A stretch of 25,000 nt of DNA from Chromera velia. Its lineage: Eukaryota > Sar > Chromeraceae. The stretch lies in NCBI GenBank assembly GCA_018398765.1, contig JAHBMJ010001757.1, positions 21,038-46,037 on the forward strand. Reading direction: 5' to 3'. Made by a program: the position numbers and the translations under genes. The notes beneath the pieces are model-generated. The model had not been told where the DNA came from, did not search any database, and was given only the letters and a program-made list of their open reading frames with translations. Shown one piece after another: positions 11,294-21,156 of this stretch (position 1 is the stretch's first letter; every line of letters starts with the position of its first letter).

Positions 11294-11765
11294 CTTGTGG
11301 TCTTCTTCTTCTTCTTCAAAGAGAGATGTTCAATCAACAGCGGGCAGAGCGCCGAAAGAGGGAGGAGAACGGTTTGATCTTTGCACGGGACACCTTTTTG
11401 CCTTCGAGCTGGTCGTCCGCAAGTGTATTAATAAGACACAAGAGAAGACTCCTGAGAGCCCTACGCAGAGAGAGGATTTGGGTCAAGGTAAGCTCAGTTC
11501 GAGATTTCGTCCTGTCAATTTTTGTTCCGAGTAGCGATGGCGATTTTCGCTTTTTTAAGATAGGCCTTTCCGGGGCCCTCTGTGTTGCTGTGTGTGAGAA
11601 ACCGTGCACATGCATGCAGTCGCAGTGGAAGAGACGCCGTTCTCATGTTGACGGAGTCTTGCTTGCAGTCAGCGTGTTCATGGCATGTTCGTGTATACAG
11701 GTGGCGTATCTCGACCCTTTTACAGCTTGTCTACCCGCTCACTAAGGACAATCGATTGAAAAGAG
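11294..11765. promoter_or_regulatory. Head-to-head intergenic region, likely bidirectional promoter (DRE2 / eIF2A)
   Basis: The two start codons are 472 bp apart on opposite strands, so both promoters and 5' leaders must lie here. A short TTC repeat (about 11303-11318) abuts the DRE2 start. TATTAATA stands at 11426-11433, 133 bp from the DRE2 ATG. CATGCATGCAG lies near 11609-11619 and contains TGCATGC, the core bound by a class of apicomplexan AP2 factors. Calling these elements functional is inference. Confidence 0.5.
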
Positions 11766-13329
11766 ATGACCGACACTGAAGGGCCCGGGCCCTCTCCGGA
11801 TCTCCAATACATTTGTGTGACTCGCAAGGGCGCCTTTCTCTATAGTGGAGTGAGGAATAAGGAGCCGACCAGGTCCTTCCCTGATGCGCTTGATGCTATC
11901 TGGAACTCAGATGGCACCCTGGTCAGTCCCTTTCCATCACTGTCGCGTCGCAAATTGGCCGGCGTCTCCGGGACGTTCATGCCGTCTCTTCCTCTTTTTT
12001 GCGTCTGCAGCTTTGTGTGCTTCCCGAAGCGGAGGAAGAGGCGCACACCCTCGACGCAAATGACGATTTCAAGGTTCTGAAGAAGCTGAAGTTCGGTGAG
12101 TAAGTGAGTGAGTGAGGCACTGGGGGAGGAATGTGGACCGGTTCTATCCTCTGTATCCTGAGTCAATTCCTCTTCTGATTCGCGTCTTTATCCTCACTTG
12201 CTTCGTGCCAATGCAGCAACTCCAATCCGGAAAGCCTACTTCTCCCCTAAGTCCACCTTCCTGGTCAGTCAGTCCATGGGAAGAAAGAAAAAAAGTCAAC
12301 AATTCTTCATTGGACGAGCAATCGATGGGTTGAACCCGACATTCTTTTGTTGTGTCTCCGCGTTTAGTGTCTCATGGATTCTCTGCTTGTGCGCTTTCTT
12401 CGTACGCTTTCGCCCTTTTCCTGCTGATCCTCTTTTAGAAAACTGAAACGTGGAGAATTCCTCTCGTCTTGTCTCTCTCTCACAATAATTCCAAACTCCT
12501 CCCATGCCGGCAGGTGACGTGGCACAAGTACGACGCAGAGAAGGGACCTGAGAATCTGCTGGTGACCCGGATCAGCACAGAGGAGACGGTGAGACTAGAG
12601 CAGGACCACAGATAGACAGATAGAGTCCGCGCAGGAACACCACTAGGTTATTTTCTTTAGTCGGGTCGGTCTGATCATTTCACTCTACCTGGCACATGGT
12701 TGGTTCTTGGCTGCCTTTTGTGTCCTGTCCTGTGCGGCACACCGATTCGTAGGTCCATTTGGTAGCTAGCGAGGGATTTTCTGGGTGTATTTCAGAAGCA
12801 AGATTGCAGCGTTGGGGTGTGTGAGAGGCAATGTGTTCAATTTTTCTTGTGTGCTTTTGTGAAACGATCAGATCGCAAGGTTCACCCTGAAGACCCTTGG
12901 GCAGCACTCGTGGCCTCCTCTGAAATGGACAGAGAAGGAAAACAGATGCTTCAAATTGGTCAGTCAGTCAGTTAGTTTTTGAGAAAATGAATGATATGTT
13001 CGTTTTCTTCGCTCGGTCTCTCTCACCCTTTTTCGCCAACGACGTTGTTTCCATCTGCATCTAACGGTTCTCTCCTCCTGGTCTCTCTGTGTCTTTCTCT
13101 CTCTGCCCTGCTTCCGTTGCACACGAGTGCCTTCCAAAAGGATCTCGTTCCGTTCGTTTGCAGATCCTGCCACCTGCCCGTTCTCCCCTTTTCCTTCATT
13201 CCTCAATTTCCTGACTCATTCTTTCTTTCCTCTTTTTTTTCGTTTTTTCTTTTTTTCTTTGCTTCTTTCCTTCTTTCTTTTTTTTCGTTTTTTCTTTCTT
13301 TCTTTGTTTCCTTCTTTCTTTCTTTTTTT

Positions 13330-13369
<40 letters not shown>

Positions 13370-13403
13370 TTCTTTCTTTCTTTCTTTCTTTCTTTCTTTT
13401 CTT

Positions 13404-13438
<35 letters not shown>

Positions 13439-15230
13439 TTTTGTCTATTGTGTTCATGAAGAAAAGAAGGGAGAAGAAGAAACATATAGTCTGTCTGTCT
13501 GTCTGTCTTCGCAGGGGAGCTCTGGAGGAGGAGGGGTTGATCAGGTCCAGGTGATGGACGGGAACTCTGTGGACAGAGACAGCGCGTACAGAATCAGCGT
13601 CCCTAGGGTGGCGGCATTCGAACCTTCACCTGAGGTCTGTCCCTGCATGCGCTGCCTTGAGTGAGACGCTCTCTCTGCCTTGACACATGCATCCACATCA
13701 TGTCCTGTTCTCATTATGATCGCGAACTCGAATTGTGCGAACTCGAGCCAATTCATTCATTCATTCATTCATTCATTCACACATGAAGTGTGCGTGCCTT
13801 CGGGATTCCTGTGATCACCACTGGACCTCAAGCAAACCAACCCAAGACATCCCTGCATGCGGATGATGCATCGATCTGACATCTCCCGATGATGCATGGA
13901 TGCAGGCGGGGAATGCGCTGGCGGTGTTCGTTCCAGAGACCAAGGGAGGCCCTGCGAAGGTTTCCATCTACTCAATGGACAACATGAAGGTTAGGGAAGG
14001 GGGGGGGGAGGAAGACGTGCCTTTCTGCCGTGTCTGCCTGTGCTCGATACAGTCAAAGCGGGGCTCTCCGTCTGGTTGTGGTTTTCTGAAAGAAAGAAAG
14101 AAAGAAAGAAAGAAAGGCATGAAGGAAATGGGGTAGCTGCCTCGTGTCTCCCCCCCCTTCCCGTCTGTTGGCCTGCCTCCTTTGGTTGACTGACTGGCCA
14201 ACTGAGCGAAGAGGAAAAGGTGTGAACACCCTTTTGTTTCTTGTTGTCCTCTCTCTCTGTCTCTCTCGTGTCTGCAGACACCAGTGAACACGAAGAGTTG
14301 TTTCCAGGCAGGAGACGTTGACTTGAAGTGGTCCTTTGATGGGTCCTCCCTGCTGGTCTTGACTTCCACAGAAGACGATGTGTGAGTCCGTGGTTGGGTT
14401 GGAGGGACGGGGTGTATGCAGGGGTCTGTGTGATTCGAATGAATGGAGAAAACCGGTGCTCTCGTTTGTTTTGTCTTTGTGGGCTTTTTCTTTAATCGGT
14501 ACCCCCGGTGATGCAGTACCAACGTAGGATTTCCATTTTGTGTTTTGTGTGTTTTTGCTTCACAGGTCTGGGTCGAGCTACTATGGGTCAAATAATCTGT
14601 ACCTCCTCAAGGTGTGTAGACGTGTGGTGTCTTCAGGGGGGGGACTTGTCGTTCCTTTGCCGTTCGTTTCTTTTGCATTTCTTCCCCTTCCGCTTCTTTC
14701 TTTTTCATTTGGTTACCGCACCCCTCTCTCCCAAATCCCTCTCCCTTCTCTCTTATGGCTCTGTTTGGATCATACCTCCTCATTTCTGCTGGAGATTTGT
14801 ACCGTCTCTTGACTCTCTTACTGGTGAGTCATTATCTTATCCTTCTGCCTTTCTCCTCAGTGTGTTTGTCTCTCTATTTTTCTCTATTTCTCCCCGTGTC
14901 TGTCCTCCTCTGCACAAACTCGTTGATTGACTGACCGTTTGTCTCCCTGTCTGTGTGAGTGAGTGAGTGACTGCGTGGATGGGCGGATGGTTGCAGAATT
15001 CGATGAACTCGGAGAGCGTCCAGATTGTGTCGGCTGCCGAGGGACCGGTGCATGATGTGAAGTGGAGCCCTGCCTCTTTGGAGTTCGTTCTCTGCTCTGG
15101 CTGCGTGCCTCCTCAGGTGGGGCTTTTGGGTCATTTGGATGATCGATCAGCGGTCTCGGAAGAGAGACGGAATCTTCGTTCTGTCGCCAAAATGATTCGA
15201 CAACTCTTTCTCTCTCTCTCTCTCTCTCCC

Positions 15231-15269
<39 letters not shown>

Positions 15270-18200
15270 ATTTCCATTTGGGACGGAAGGAAGGGGCGCA
15301 TGACTGTGGAGATCGGAAAGGCCCAGAGGAACCACATTCGGTCTGTCAGCTCATCCTTATTCCTCTCCCCCCCCCCCTTCCCCCGTTAACCTCGTCTCTT
15401 CAGTTGCTTCTGCCTTCGCACAACTTTATCGCAGGAATCCCCTTTGGGTGTCGAGTCAAAATGAAATGCTTAGACGTCTTCCGCACGTGTGTCGAGGTGT
15501 ACGTGCATGTCTGAAACACACACACCCTGCCTGACCTCGTATGGACGCGTTTGCATGCATGCATGCAGGTGGAATCCCTTTGGACGCTTTTTTGTTCTCG
15601 GGGGTTACGGCAACATGTCTGGTCAGGCAGCTGTGATGCATGGTTTGTGTGCTCGCATGACTCTTTTCGCTGAAGATTCGCATCTTACCCCTCTTCCTCC
15701 ATCATATTCCTCTTTACTCTCTGCTGTTTCCATCCCCCCCCCCGCCCCCTCTCCAGTTCTCTGTCCCTCCCCCTCTTACTCTGTTTCAGTCTAGCCAATT
15801 TTGGAGTCGTCTTTTTGAATGCACTTCTGTTTTTTTTTGCTGTGTGTGTTTCTGAATGCAGGCGACACCGACTTTTGGGATAAGAACGCGAAGGCGAGCC
15901 TTGGGAGCACGAAGGTACCTGCATGGGGTGGGGGCGTGGGGGGAGGAGGATGAACCTGCAGGAAAGGAGCACAGGGCAGGGCCGGGAGGTCTGGGAACAT
16001 GTCATTCCTTTCGAGATTTCGAAGCGAACGGCATCAAAGTCCTCTGAGCTTCTTCAAACATTCTCTCTTTCGTTTCTTCTAGTGAGATCATCTCGCTTTA
16101 TCACGGACAAACAAGAGGTGGAACCACAAACTGAAAAGGAATAACCACACGTATTTCCAGAAGAGCTTTTCTGATATTTCCTGCTTGCTGCATGCTGCTC
16201 GCGCTTTTTGTTTCACTTTTCTGATTGATTCTCTATGCATGCCCGCAGGCCCAATTTACCGTCACCTGCGAGTGGGCTCCAGATGGCAGACACTTTCTGT
16301 GCAGTCAGTCAGTCAGTCAGTCGATCGGCCTGTTACTGTTGCAGTTTCTCTCTCGTTTTCCGTATATGACAGCCACATGGAGGGCATCAGTAAATCTGCT
16401 TCTCTACTCTCGTCCCATCGGTCTGCGGACCCGTTCTCTTTCGATTCTTTTGACCCTCTGTTTCTCCCTGCTGTGAAATGAGTTCAAAGGGAAGATGGTT
16501 CTCATGATCTCAGCATGAATATGTCTCCTCCTCATGGAATTGCACATCGTCTCTGCCTCCTTGCACGGCTTCCTTTTATCTGACTGTCTATCTACCATCT
16601 GTCGATGGAAAATCCTCCTCCTCCTCCTGCTGTTTGTTAGACGGGTCTTCAACTTTCCTTCACTGTGCTTCATTCACTGCGCGCAGGCACAACGCACCCG
16701 AGGCGGCGTGTGGACAACTGCACGAAGGTAGGTAGACAGGTGGAACCGTGCAAGGGGACAGTTGGGGAGGGAGGGCTTACCTGATGGGTGTTCAACAGAA
16801 GTTTTAGAACAAAATCAAGATAGACAGAAATGGACCGTCAAAAACTAAACGCTGGTTGTAGGGTAGGCAGCTCAGGGTAGAAAAAACAAAAGCGTGCACG
16901 GGGAAATCACTTCTTCGACTTACTCTGATTACTGCGTTATCTTCACCGGAGAGGAATTATGAGAGACAATATGCATCTTAGGTCTGTAACAGAGGTAGAA
17001 GGAGAGGGGAGTGAGAAAGAAGAAAGACCCCCCCTTGACCCTTTCGGCAAAAGGGACTCTGCTATCGCACAGCTGGGGGGAGGAATTGATGAAAGGAATT
17101 CAGGAGAGCGCAAAGCATGTCGTTGCTGACTTCGCTGCTCGTTGCTGCAGATCTTCTACTACGACGCGACGCTGGTCAACAAGATCGATTTCGAGGAGGT
17201 CTTTTTGCTTAATTGTCTTTCGATGTTTCTTACAGTCAAAAGATTCTTTTCTCTGTCCATAGAATGACTCTTAAGCACTTCTGTCGAGGTTGAGTCTCCG
17301 AAATTGATGAGCAAGCCTTCCTTTCTCCCGTCCCTTCTCCCTGCTCGGGTCTCTAGTCAAAAGCCACTATCCGCAGAGGCCTTTTGCTTTCTTTTTGAAA
17401 ACGTAGATGAGCTCAGAAGAGGGCCAGATTGTTCTTCTTCTCTCTCTCCTTTTTCTGGTACTGCTGCAGCTCTACTATGCCAACTGGCGGCCTGTTCCCC
17501 AAGGAACGTTCGAGGACCGGAAGCCCACTCCAAAGAAGCAAAGAGCTGCTCGACAGGAGGCGGCCGGTGTTGAGCAACAGGAAGTGAAGCCACAGGGAGT
17601 CTACAGACCTCCTGGAAGTGACGGCAAGCTCGCAGCGCTTCTCAGAGCAGAGAGAGAGCAGGAACAGAAGCTTCAGGTGTGTGTGTGTGTGTGTGTGTGA
17701 GGGGGGGGGGGNGGGGGGGGGGGGTGCATCTGTTTCACACACACCTGGAGCTGTACTTGTTTTTAAAATAATCCGACCCGCAGCCTGACGTTGTCTCTCT
17801 CTTCTCTCTCTGTCTGTCTCAATCTATGCATGCAGGCTCGCGTCGTCTCCCAGACCCCCCAATTCGGTCTGCCTCCGGGGGCGGCGCCGCCATCTGCAGG
17901 TGGAAACTCCCGGGCCGCACGGAAGTCAGTCAGTCAGTCTGCAGACGGACACACACACACACTCACTCTACCTAGGGCACCAATCAAATCACTATCACTC
18001 ACTCACTCACTCACTCACTCACTCACTCACACCTGTCTGTTTGTGTCCCCCAAAAGCAATTAAGGTCACCAAAAGACTCTGGAAGGACAAGACTGAACGG
18101 GAAAGCCCACTTTACTCAACTTCGACTAAATTCTTCTCTCTTCTTCCCTCTCTCTGCCTGCCGGGGAACTGGATGCCGTCTTTCTTTCTTACGACTGCAC

Positions 18201-18635
18201 TGAGGATGGACCGGTTGTGCAACCATACATGCATGTCTTTCTTCTTTGATTGTGCAGAAAGAGGGCCAAGGAAGCGCAGCGCAACGCCTCCGACGAGGGG
18301 GCAGCAGCAGCAAACGGGGGCGCCTCTGCGGGTCCCTCCCTCCCCGCCGCCTTCTCTCCCCCCCCTGTCGCCAAACCACCCTCTCCTGCGCCCGCTCCTG
18401 TTACCCCTGCGCCTGCGACTGCGGAGGAAGAGAAGCCTATGGACGCTGAGGAGATCAAGAAGAAGCTCCGAAATCTTCAGAAGAAGAAGTCCGCAATTGA
18501 GAAACTAAAGGTACGTAGGACCGAAGAAAGACAACCGAGTAGAGATTCCTTCAGAGGAATTTGGAACTTTGTTTGTTTTGGGTCCACAAAAAGAAAGCAC
18601 CGAAAGAAGCAGAGGAAATTCCTGTGATTACTGCA

Positions 18636-18685
<50 letters not shown>

Positions 18686-18927
18686 GTGTGTGTGTGCGCG
18701 CGCGCGTTCGAATCCTGTAACAGTGTTGGTTTCTGCGTTGTCAATGTGCCCCCTGGCCTAGCTGCCTATGATTTGGTTTTACAGAGGCTTTTCGTGCACG
18801 GTTCGGCCTGCAGGAAAAAGAGAGAAGCTCTTTGAACGACGAGCAGCGCGCGAAGCTGCGCACTGAAAACGCGGTAGACAGTGAAATGTCAGAGCTCCAG
18901 AAGGCCCTGGAAAAGCTTGAGGTGTAG
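11766..18927 (+). CDS. EIF2A: Eukaryotic translation initiation factor 2A (20 exons, 635 aa)
   Basis: Exons: 11766-11921, 12011-12095, 12217-12263, 12514-12588, 12872-12958, 13515-13634, 13906-13989, 14278-14381, 14566-14611, 14997-15116, 15270-15340, 15569-15621, 15862-15914, 16249-16303, 16687-16727, 17151-17198, 17470-17676, 17836-17924, 18258-18510, 18814-18927. All 19 joins keep phase and the frame ends at TAG 18925-18927. The product follows the eIF2A beta-propeller: PIRKAYFSPKSTFL, then ALAVFVPETKGGPAKVSIY, SYYGSNNLYLL, VHDVKWSPASLEF, FGRFFVLGGYGNMSG, CEWAPDGRHFL, and RRRVDNCTKIFYYDATLV. The Lys/Glu-rich C-terminal tail includes EEIKKKLRNLQKKKSAIEKLK and a final leucine heptad-like helix. 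eIF2A delivers initiator Met-tRNA to the 40S subunit in a GTP-independent way and is linked to non-canonical or stress initiation. It is slightly longer than the human protein because of an Ala/Pro-rich stretch in exon 19. Exons are 41-253 bp. The least certain boundaries are the donors of exons 6, 7 and 16 (GTCTGT, GTTAGG, GTCTTT). Confidence 0.94.
13222..13514 (+). repeat. (TTTC)n and (GTCT)n arrays in eIF2A intron 5, ending at the acceptor
   Basis: Pyrimidine TTTC repeats run to about 13405 and pass into a perfect GTCT run (about 13405-13438). After a 50-bp unique gap, a second GTCT run (about 13488-13508) ends in TTCGCAG, the acceptor of exon 6 at 13515. The intron is the longest in the gene at 556 bp. 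Confidence 0.9.
14089..14116. repeat. (GAAA)n microsatellite in eIF2A intron 7
   Basis: A short GAAA run on the coding strand, not at a splice junction. It is one of the few intronic repeats that is purine-rich in the transcript. Confidence 0.85.
15208..15269 (+). repeat. (CT)n(GT)n repeat forming the 3' end of eIF2A intron 10
   Basis: It has the same architecture as the repeat at 5233-5288: a CT run, a short spacer, then a GT run that ends precisely in GTGCAG, the acceptor of exon 11 at 15270. The two introns are in unrelated genes. Confidence 0.9.
16304..16322 (+). repeat. (GTCA)n array starting at the donor of eIF2A exon 14
   Basis: Four and a half GTCA units start at the exon boundary after 16303, so the donor could slide by 4 nt and be used by any unit. 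Only the first keeps the downstream phase (residue S before TTHPRRR). Confidence 0.85.
17677..17724 (+). repeat. (GT)n run at the donor of eIF2A exon 17, followed by a G homopolymer with an unresolved base
   Basis: The donor GTGTGT opens a GT run to about 17699. A G run of about 24 bases with one N at 17712 follows directly. The N shows that the base could not be called in the homopolymer, so the true length is uncertain. It lies wholly in intron 17 and does not affect the protein. Confidence 0.9.
17925..18032 (+). repeat. (GTCA)n at the donor of eIF2A exon 18 and a (CACT)n run downstream
   Basis: The donor after 17924 begins a GTCA run (17925-17939). A second run of CACT units lies in the same intron at about 17995-18030. 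Confidence 0.85.
18639..18710. repeat. (CT)n(GT)n(CG)n compound microsatellite in eIF2A intron 19
   Basis: A CT run, then GT, then an alternating CG stretch. The alternating GT/CG part has Z-DNA-forming potential. A compound array of similar dinucleotides, CG next to AG on the + strand, lies at 22296-22380 in the neighbouring gene. Confidence 0.85.
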
Positions 18928-19983
18928 TTAGAGAAACTAAACAATGACTTAAAAATCCCTCTCAATTCAAAAAAGCTCCGCAAACTCTTTCTGAACTGAA
19001 GCGAGATCATTAATTATGATGAATCATTGATTCATGCCAGTGGGGTACTAGTGTATGTCCTGTCACTAACATTCTGTCTAGCTGGGGATTTGTCTAGGGA
19101 TTTGCTACGTACATCATGTACATTATATATTCCGTATTGCGTCCGAGTCTAACGTTAGGTCTGCAATGATGTAAATTTCTTTTGCTAACAGTCGCCGCAT
19201 ACATGTAGTTTATGCTAGAGTTTATGATTATTTATTATTTATTTGTTGTATATTTGATTCAAAGATTCAAATTGACTGATGAATTAAATTTAAATTGAAT
19301 TTAAGTAATATTCATAATTAAACTAATTTATTAATTGGCATATACATCTAGATATACAGTTAAATTGCCGTGTGATTACAGTTAAATTGATTATAGCATG
19401 CATCTCTACATGCATCTGCTCACTGGCCTAGTTATTGGCTCTAACTCAGTCACCAATGCGAGTAATTGGTAAAGTTTTAGAGGACGATCGATCCAGCAGG
19501 TGCAAAGATGCATGGTTTAAACTTTATTAAAAGTAAAATGATACTAAAATCCTAAATTTTATGTTGTTTCATTATTGAAACTTCAAAAATCAGAAAATTA
19601 TTGGTTTCATTTTTTGGTTAGGTTCAAGTTTTTAGATCGAGTATGGACTAACATCGGTTTTGAGATGTCCCCACTTTAAAGTAGTTTTTCTTTTATATAC
19701 TTGATCATCTTTTATTTTATGTATTTTTCTAATTTTTTATTTGTTTTTAATGTCCTCTCGACCTCCGGCTAGTAGACTTTTTACATAACATTAATCAATT
19801 ACTGGATCAATTAACATAATAACAATTATAATTGATTAGTATGATAATGAGTTGAACGATCGACAAATTGAATGCGGACAGCATCTAGGGCGGCGCATAC
19901 AAACGGGAGGTATTTCAACCCGCAAGCCGTAGCAGCACAAACGATGCATGCAGAACAGACTTGTGCCGAATTTGTTTGAAGGG
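18928..19983. other. Tail-to-tail intergenic region with an A+T-rich island
   Basis: This region separates the stops of eIF2A (+) and the lumen-protein gene (-). From about 18950 to 19900 the sequence is strongly A+T-rich: in 19261-19320 I count 9 G/C in 60 bases. Short palindromic patches such as AATTAAATTTAAATT occur. There is no credible coding frame, no RNA gene I recognise and no transposase. It mirrors the island at 8280-9010, which sits in the only other tail-to-tail junction of the window. Confidence 0.7.
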
Positions 19984-21119
19984 CTAAAGCTCCTCAGGCA
20001 CGTCACTGAGCAGCTCGAAGAATTTCTGCACAGAACATTCCAGGAATGCTGCTCGATTGTTCTCCTGAAGACATTTTTTTCGCACTCCGAGAAGCAATGG
20101 ATCGATCAAGCACATAGAAGAGACGAACAGAAAGGTAGGTTTTGTCCTTGTTTTCGGTAGAGAGAGAGTACTCCTCAAAGCAGTGATTACGCCAGGGCAG
20201 GACCATTTGGTCAGGGGATGATTAAAGAGAACAGAACGAAAGAGAATGACAGAAACAGACAGATAACCACGCTATATTGGTTTTAACAAGCATCGGAAAA
20301 ATGGCTGCTGTGCGGAGGGAAATCCGGGACTTGCCACAAGCACGGAAGGAAGATACGTGGTGTGTTCGCTAATGCAAGCATTTCCGCATGTCTTGAATGT
20401 GTACATACATGTGTCACACATGTATGCATGGATGCAAACGCACACACACACACACACTCCATCAGACGAGGAAAGACAGAGATAGTTGATCCTGAGTGCC
20501 GTAGAGGAGCGCAAAAAACGAGAGAGAGGGCATTTGTCACACCATGCAGTGTCATTCCTCCGAGGGGGGACAAAAAGAGGAAGGGAAGACAGGAAGGACC
20601 CTAAAAGAAAATGGGTGCGTCTGGGTCTGAGAACACAACAAGAAGCAGTGAGGAGATTTATGCTGAATTCAATTCATCATTATCATCATAGCGATTCAAA
20701 AGAGAAAGAAGCAATCAATCTTCAGCGGAGAACGCAGAAAGAATCCCTGCAGGATGGATGATAAGACTGCATGGCTTCCTACCGGGGGTGCAGCGTGGCT
20801 GACTGAATATGCTCACCAAGCTACAGACTGAGTATTGACAGGAGAAAGACAGGCAGACAGGCTATATGTTTCTTCTTCTCCCTTCTTTCCTTCATGAACA
20901 CAGGCAGGCAGACAGACAGACAGACAGAAGGAACTGACATCCAGTTTTGCGACAATGCCTTCCGAGGCCGACACAAATGATGGTTTGTTGAACAGTTTGA
21001 TTTGAAGAGCGATCGCCTCCTTCTTGAATGCTTTGATCACCTCCCGTGACTCCACTTGCCTGTCGGGATCCCCTATCCCCTGCAGATAGATGGACAGACA
21101 GATAGACAGACAGACAGAC

Positions 21120-21156
<37 letters not shown>

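Noticed and set aside
13127-13554. Long Phe/Ser/Leu-rich plus-strand and Lys/Glu/Arg-rich minus-strand frames
   Set aside because: They come from TTTC/GTCT repeats inside eIF2A intron 5. The real exon here is only 13515-13634, in another frame.
18950-19900. A+T-rich island considered as a plastid or mitochondrial DNA insertion, or a transposon
   Set aside because: I see no organelle gene fragment, tRNA, transposase or terminal inverted repeat. The matching island at 8280-9010 points instead to a feature of convergent junctions.
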